From assembly GCF_025399195.1 (NCBI RefSeq), contig NW_026252088.1:496001-560000 (forward strand): a stretch of DNA of 64,000 nt, in the 5' to 3' direction. A program made the position numbers and the translations under genes. Numbering within the stretch: position 1 is the first letter of the stretch; each line of letters opens with the position of its first letter. This document shows, one piece after another, positions 58,869 to 64,000 of this stretch. The DNA comes from Umbelopsis ramanniana AG. Taxonomy: Eukaryota > Mucoromycota > Umbelopsidomycetes > Umbelopsidales > Umbelopsidaceae. The notes under the pieces were generated by a model. It saw only the letters and a program-made list of their open reading frames with translations, was not told the origin of the DNA and ran no database searches.

Positions 58869-61800
58869 CTATTTGTCATTGTCAAGTGCTTGTTCAATTT
58901 TTTGTACGACTTCTTGTGCAGCTACAGGGATTCTTGTTCCTATATTTTCGGAGAATACATATTAGCATAACAGTAGGACAATCAATTCAGATGGAAGGAA
59001 AGCCTTACCGGGGCCGAAAATGGCGCTGACTCCAGCATTGCGCAAAAAGGCATAATCCTGCTGAGGAATAACACCACCGCAGACAATCAACTTATCGGTG
59101 GCTCCAAGCTTCTTCAATTCTTCGACCAGTGCAGGTACAAGAGTCTTGTGACCAGCAGCTTGTGAAGAGATACCAACGACGTGAACATCAGCATCAATAG
59201 CCTGACGAGCTACTTCTGCAGGGGTCTTTATTGTATGTTAGCATAGCCGAACATAACCCCCCCCCATATCATTTGGTGAGATGTTTGCTTACCTGGAAGA
59301 GAGGACCAACATCAACATCAAAACCTAGATCGGCAAATCCAGAAGCGATGACCTTAGCGCCACGATCATGGCCATCCTGTCCCATTTTGGCCACGAGCAT
59401 ACGAGGACGACGACCTTGATTCTTAGTGAACAGATCCACTAGCTTGAGGGTTTGGTTAACGTCGTCATGGTCACCATACTCGCTTCTGTATGCACCGGAT
59501 ACAACTCGTGTAGCAGGCATGTGGCGACCCCAGACCTTTTCCAAAGCATCTGAAATTTCTCCAACTGTGCATCGTTGCTTGGCAGCCTATTTTTCAAATT
59601 TATCAATATGTCAGAATAACATTGACTGGAAGAAAGAAACAGACAACAACTACTAAAAACACGTTTACTGACCTCGATAGAAAGAGCAAGCAAGTTGCCT
59701 TCATTTGTCTTTGCGCTTTGCTCTAAAGCTTCAAGGCATTCCTTTACTTTTTGTGCGTCACGCGTTTCACGGATCTTGTTGATACGATTAATCTATAGTA
59801 GCCCCACAAGCATTGTTAGTAGTCAGATAACAGCATATGTAGTAGTAGTTTTCAAAGGCTGGCCGTACCTGAGATGTTCTGACAGCGGTATTGTCAATAG
59901 CTAAAACGTCAATGGCATCCTCCTTTTCCAAACGGTACTTGTTAACACCAACGATAACCTCTGCAGAGATGAACATACAACGTCAGAACACACACATAGA
60001 AAATGGTATATATCAATAGTCATAGAGGCATACCTTGGTTGGAGTCGATTCTGGCCTGTCGCTTAGCAGCACTTTCTTCGATTCTCAGCTTAGGCATACC
60101 ACTGTCGACAGCCTTGGCCATACCACCCATGGCTTCAACCTCCTCAACAATGGCACGCGCAGCGTCATACATCTGATTTGTCATGCTTTCCATCATATAA
60201 GATCCACCCCAAGGATCAGCCACCTTGGGAATCATAGCCTCCTCTTGCAAAATCAATTGGGTATTTCTGGCAATGCGTGCACTGAACTCAGTAGGTAGAC
60301 CAATAGCTTCATCGAACGAGTTGGTGTGCAACGACTGCGTTCCACCGAGGGTTGCAGCCATTGCTTCAATGGTGGTACGGATGACATTATTGTAAGGATC
60401 CTATGGATAGTAAGGTAAGACAGGGCTTGGTCATCACATATAGACCGCTCGAAATAATACTAACCTGTTCTGTAAGTGACCAACCACTAGTCTGACAATG
60501 TGTTCGAAGAAGAAGAGATTTTTGAGATTTGGGGTCGAATTTTTCCTTCACCATATGAGCCCAGAGACGTCGAGCAGCGCGCATTTTGGCAATTTCCTTT
60601 AGATTTCGGCAAATGAATGTCAGAAACGCCTCGGTGTGGAGTGGCATTCTCCGCAAAATATAATAAACCTTACCATGTAAAAGTTCATACCGATGGCCCA
60701 GAAGAACGAAAGTCTTGGGGCAAATTGATCCACTGTCATGCCAGCCTTCATACCTATACCGTACTTTAAGTGAATATGACATGGCCAAGACAGCAACTTC
60801 ATATCTGATTCATCAGTGTTACCTGTTCTGATGTACTCCAATCCATCAGCGATGGTGAAAGCCATTTCCAAAACATTGTCAGCACCAGCTTCTTGCATGT
60901 GATAACCAGAAATCGAGATAGAGTTGTACTTTGGCATGTTCTGTGGTGGACAGAATTCTCATTGCTTAGAGGTAGTCCTTCCGTATATCTGATGTAAAGT
61001 TCGCAACGTACCTGTGCGGTGAACGAAAAGATATCACCGATCAAGCGCATGGATGGAAGGGGTGGATAGATGAAAGTGTTGCGGACCATAAATTCCTTTA
61101 GAATATCATTCTGAATGGTACCCGATAACTCTTTCAACTCTGCACCTTGCTCTAAGCCTGCTACAATGTACATAGCTAGGATAGGAAGTACTGCGCCGTT
61201 CATAGTCATAGACACTGACATTTTGTTCAGCGGAATGCCATCAAATAAAATCTGGGGTAGAAAAGCGGTGGTTGGACAAACAAGGTCAATTTCGGTTGAG
61301 TCAGACGATACAAATTTAGATAATACCCGCTTACCTTCATATCCTCAACAGAATCAATGGCCACACCCGCCATACCAACATCACCAACAACGCGAGGATG
61401 ATCTGAATCATATCTGTGAAAATGAGCACGTACTGATGATTAGCTGGTCCTTTGACCTTGCATACGACAAAGAACACACATACCCTCTATGAGTTGCAAG
61501 ATCAAAAGCAACCGATAGACCTTGCTGTCCTGCAGCCAAGTTTTTGCGATAGAACCGATTGGATTCCTCTACCGTACTGAATCCGGCATACTTTCAATAG
61601 AACATAAAGTTACGACGCGATTGCGTGATGGTTGCTATACCGAAGCTACACCTTACCTGTCGGATAGTCCATGGACGGGATGTGTACATGGATGCATAAG
61701 GGCCTCTGGTATATGGAAATTTACCCGGAATCTCTTCTTCAATGTCTGCAGTATCACTTTTAGTATAGACGGGTTTGACGTCCAAGCCCTGATGGTAGGG

Positions 61801-62098
61801 AAGCGCGTTAATACTGGGCCAAGGGTAGAAGATCCTGTTGCAGGATACATAGCCGACAACTTTCGTACCTCTGGGGTGTGCCAAGTCAATTTTTCCTCGG
61901 GGTCTTTGCCTTTCAGCTCCTTCTGTGCCATTGCAGCCCATTCAGCATGCAATGGGACTTTCGGCGGAACCTTCACTGAGTATGCCTGAGGGTGATAGTG
62001 AGTAACAATAGGGAGGAAAGTTAAGTAACAATAGAAAGACAGCCTACTCTAATGGAGCGCTTGACAGCAGCCAAGCTCGTAGAGTGTTTCCAGCTCAT
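58869..62098 (-). CDS. MUT: Adenosylcobalamin-dependent methylmalonyl-CoA mutase
   Basis: Fifteen exons (62098-62048, 61985-61869, 61788-61657, 61590-61484, 61413-61335, 61251-61012, 60940-60823, 60753-60674, 60596-60465, 60400-60034, 59960-59869, 59792-59673, 59586-59293, 59225-59009, 58939-58869) give 738 residues. The TIM barrel has [39 protein letters not shown] and [20 protein letters not shown]. The B12 domain has [10 protein letters not shown], the DxHxxG lower-ligand loop, and [17 protein letters not shown] and [10 protein letters not shown]. The enzyme converts methylmalonyl-CoA to succinyl-CoA in mitochondria. The N-terminus [17 protein letters not shown] fits a presequence. All key residues appear intact, so the gene looks functional. 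Confidence 0.96.
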
Positions 62099-62430
62099 GA
62101 CAGCAACAAGAGGAACAGAGAGTGGCACCCCTCATGCCAATTCCCACGATGTAACCGTATTTTTGCCAGGGCTGAGTTAAAATATTTTCAAACCGAGGTA
62201 TTCAATTCAATGCAGGAAAGATATCTCAGACTGACTGACCAGAGATGCTCTTTGCAAGTTTATTTTGACTGTACATTACTACTATATTACTTTCTATAGT
62301 GTGTGGGTATCCTCACCGTTTTATTTATTTACTTTCATCCGCTGCTGCTTGATTCGCTCTGGAGTTCCTCCAAGTCCGCCTATAAGAACTTCATTATCAT
62401 CTGCTGCTCAAACACCTTTCATTGAGAAAG
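62099..62430. other. Mutase promoter region and possible alternative last exon of the neighbour
   Basis: The gap upstream of the mutase is 332 bases under the preferred model of the poly(A) polymerase. The stretch 62321-62400 (minus) is coding-like (EVLIGGLGGTPERIKQQRMK) and could be an alternative last exon of that gene. I see no independent gene. Confidence 0.35.
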
Positions 62431-63969
62431 TCAATATTTCCCCACCTGGGATCTCGTTCGTTTCAAGCCTGTTGTCGCTTCCTTGCTATATTCTAACACC
62501 GCACCGGGTAAATTGGATCTGAATAAGCCAAGTCAGTCCATTTCAACTTGAAGAGAGGATTATATTATAATAAGCGTTCAATTGCGAGTATCAAACCTTC
62601 TCATTAATTTCGCCGTAAATCCCATTTTACGCTGATCAAAACTCTTGAAAGTGTAGCCTTCCGTTCGAATAAATGCTTTCATTTGTCGGTCTACGTCAAT
62701 TATTTTGGTGCCTTTAAATTCAATTCCTCATTACATTAGGCTATCACCGCTCCAGTCATTTCAACAGAAAAAGCTTATTAAAGGTTTAAACATTACCGTG
62801 TGCTGGTAATAGTCCTATGTAGTACTTGGTGACGTAGAATTTGTCGTGTGAGAGGGATTTTTCATGATCTAGATCATGGCCATTGTTGCTAGGATATCTG
62901 GAAAACTCGTTAGGAGTGGTATCATTAAATGCAACATCCTGAATTTCATCGTTTGAAAGATCATCATAAGTTTCATCGATCCTATTACACAATGGATGTG
63001 CAATCAAAATCTGAGGCATGACTTCCAGAGAGGTGATCAGCTTGCGTAATCGGGATTCCATTCTACCACACCTTTAGAGCAATTTGGTAAATTACAGGAT
63101 ACAACACTAGAGGATGGTATGCTTTTGTATACACTTGCCATGCCATGTGAGCATTCTGTTCGCTTGAGCAAAAACTGACTCGAATGTAATATTTGTAGAG
63201 CTTGAAAAAGTCGTGTTCCATAAAAAGATCTTGCCAGCTTCCAGTTCCAAGAATAATAGTATCAACAATTTTAGAAGCTCGGTTGAGTTCGGCTAGCAGT
63301 ATTTTTTTGGTGCTGTAAGAAACATTATGCGTTGAACACATGGCTGGGTATGCGGGAGTCAGGATCGGCATGATGTGATGCTTATTCGACTGTGAATTGT
63401 CGTGGTAAGCACATGGATCAGATACTCTCAATCAAACTTCAGTAACCAATTACCTTGGAATCCCATGCATCCCTTCCTTTTACAAGATATTTTAGGACCA
63501 CTGGACTTGGCCATGACCACGTAAAGAATATTCTAAAGAAGCGCGATATAATTGTGGCCGGACAACCATTTGGATATAGCTGGCAAACTCTCGCAACAAG
63601 TATAGCCCAGGCTACTCCTCCGAAATAACCGATTGCGTTGGAATATATAGCCCTTCGTTTCGCCCAAAGTTTAATGCACTTCAATGCCATGCAAAATGTT
63701 TCAACATTGGGAACAAGTGACAGGATTTCGGTGGCTGTTCTTGGTCCGTTGGCCGTACGTACACAGGATTCGTCAATTTGCTGCATTGTACGTTCATCTG
63801 ATAAATCCAGATTAGCTGGAACAGTAGGCTGCCAGAGTCTTGCGTATATGAGATCAATCTAAATTACAGACAAGTCAGATGAATGTTATCACACACCACC
63901 TGGTAGAAAAAACAAAAAAAGTCCATACATGAATTCCATGGAAAATCATTTTGATTACAGGTACAAATG
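62431..63969 (-). CDS. PAP1: Nuclear poly(A) polymerase, 5' part outside window
   Basis: Six exons (63969-63929, 63858-63454, 63389-63139, 63071-62797, 62711-62597, 62518-62431) cover the C-terminal part, about 397 residues. The catalytic domain end holds IDLIYARL (third catalytic Asp in IDL), LVPNVETFCMALKCIKLWAK and YSNAIGYFGGVAWAILVARV. The central and RNA-binding parts show MPILTPAYP, DFFKLYKYYIRV, ESRLRKLITSLE, YYIGLLPAHG and a final KLMRRSNLP. Human-type PAP polyadenylates mRNA 3' ends in the nucleus. An acidic, His- and Asn-rich insert precedes YYIGL. Intron 63072-63138 is GC-AG (CATG/GCAAGT). The last exon is uncertain: an alternative splice from 62505 to 62400 gives a different tail ending at 62321. 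Confidence 0.85.
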
Positions 63970-64000
63970 CTGAAGTCACAGTCTAGCGTTCAATGATAAA

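Noticed and set aside
61522-61989. 155-codon open frame on the plus strand
   Set aside because: It is antisense to well-supported exons of methylmalonyl-CoA mutase.
62578-62597. Early stop of poly(A) polymerase after RRFDTRN
   Set aside because: A donor at 62596 and acceptor at 62519 continue the protein into RSNLP, which is conserved in the family.
63390-63453. A 28-base insertion with stop inside the poly(A) polymerase
   Set aside because: A normal 64-base GT-AG intron with acceptor at 63390 explains it and gives WDSK joined to SNKHHIMPI, matching the family spacing.
1-64000. Transposons, LTR or virus-like elements, CRISPR arrays, rRNA and tRNA genes
   Set aside because: No transposase, reverse transcriptase, integrase or capsid-like frames, no long direct or inverted repeats, no repeat-spacer arrays and no cloverleaf with GTTCRA loop were found by eye. 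Short poly(A) and poly(T) runs are present but are simple repeats.

Overview
This window is a gene-dense, intron-rich fungal nuclear segment. I read 25 protein-coding genes, two of them cut by the window ends. A B12-dependent methylmalonyl-CoA mutase (absent from Dikarya), short introns of mostly 50-80 bases, many exons per gene (44 in the Rav1 homologue) and moderate A+T content point to an early-diverging fungus, most likely Mucoromycota. The lineage is an inference from gene content. I saw no rRNA, tRNA, CRISPR array, transposon, LTR element or virus-like remnant.

Layout. 1-4105 (+): C-terminal part of an ASCC3/Slh1 helicase. 4466-7940 (-): CSC1-like channel. 8127-9026 (-): ARFRP1/Arl3 GTPase. 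9266-9702 (-): small unassigned protein. 10220-11891 (+): Fet4-type iron permease. 12381-14608 (+): DHA2-type MFS transporter. 14845-16498 (-): gamma-glutamyl phosphate reductase. 16750-19991 (-): Gpi1/PIG-Q, divergent from PYM (20150-20659, +). 20825-21848 (-): SNIP1/Pml1. 22559-23487 (+): secreted, probably GPI-anchored protein. 23723-25653 (-): Ric8. 25932-26452 (+): conserved-looking unknown. 27631-27960 (+): small His-rich protein. 28372-32438 (-): lipin/Pah1. 32607-33342 (+): START-like protein. 33617-35271 (-): SAM methyltransferase. 35736-36577 (+): THOC5-like. 36831-39876 (-): Pwp2. 40121-42181 (-): glucose-6-phosphate dehydrogenase. 42417-52081 (+): Rav1/DmX-like. 52144-54113 (-): Mic60. 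55831-56097 (+): secreted eight-cysteine protein. 56612-58773 (+): M17 leucyl aminopeptidase. 58869-62098 (-): methylmalonyl-CoA mutase. 62431-63969 (-): poly(A) polymerase, partial.

The genes are mostly housekeeping and do not form one pathway or a biosynthetic cluster. Loose themes are RNA handling (ASCC3, PYM, SNIP1, THOC5, Pwp2, poly(A) polymerase), membrane and organelle biology (CSC1, ARFRP1, Gpi1, lipin, Rav1, Mic60) and central metabolism (Pro2, Zwf1, MUT). Exon coordinates come from reading splice sites and conserved protein motifs by eye. Apart from the poly(A) polymerase tail and one exon of Rav1, each model keeps frame and sums to a whole number of codons.

I found no clearly new biological system. 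The strongest unusual signals are an apparent excess of GC-AG introns (6 of about 158), the B12-dependent mutase, a TATA-driven secreted eight-cysteine protein, and several alternative-splicing or upstream-ORF candidates.
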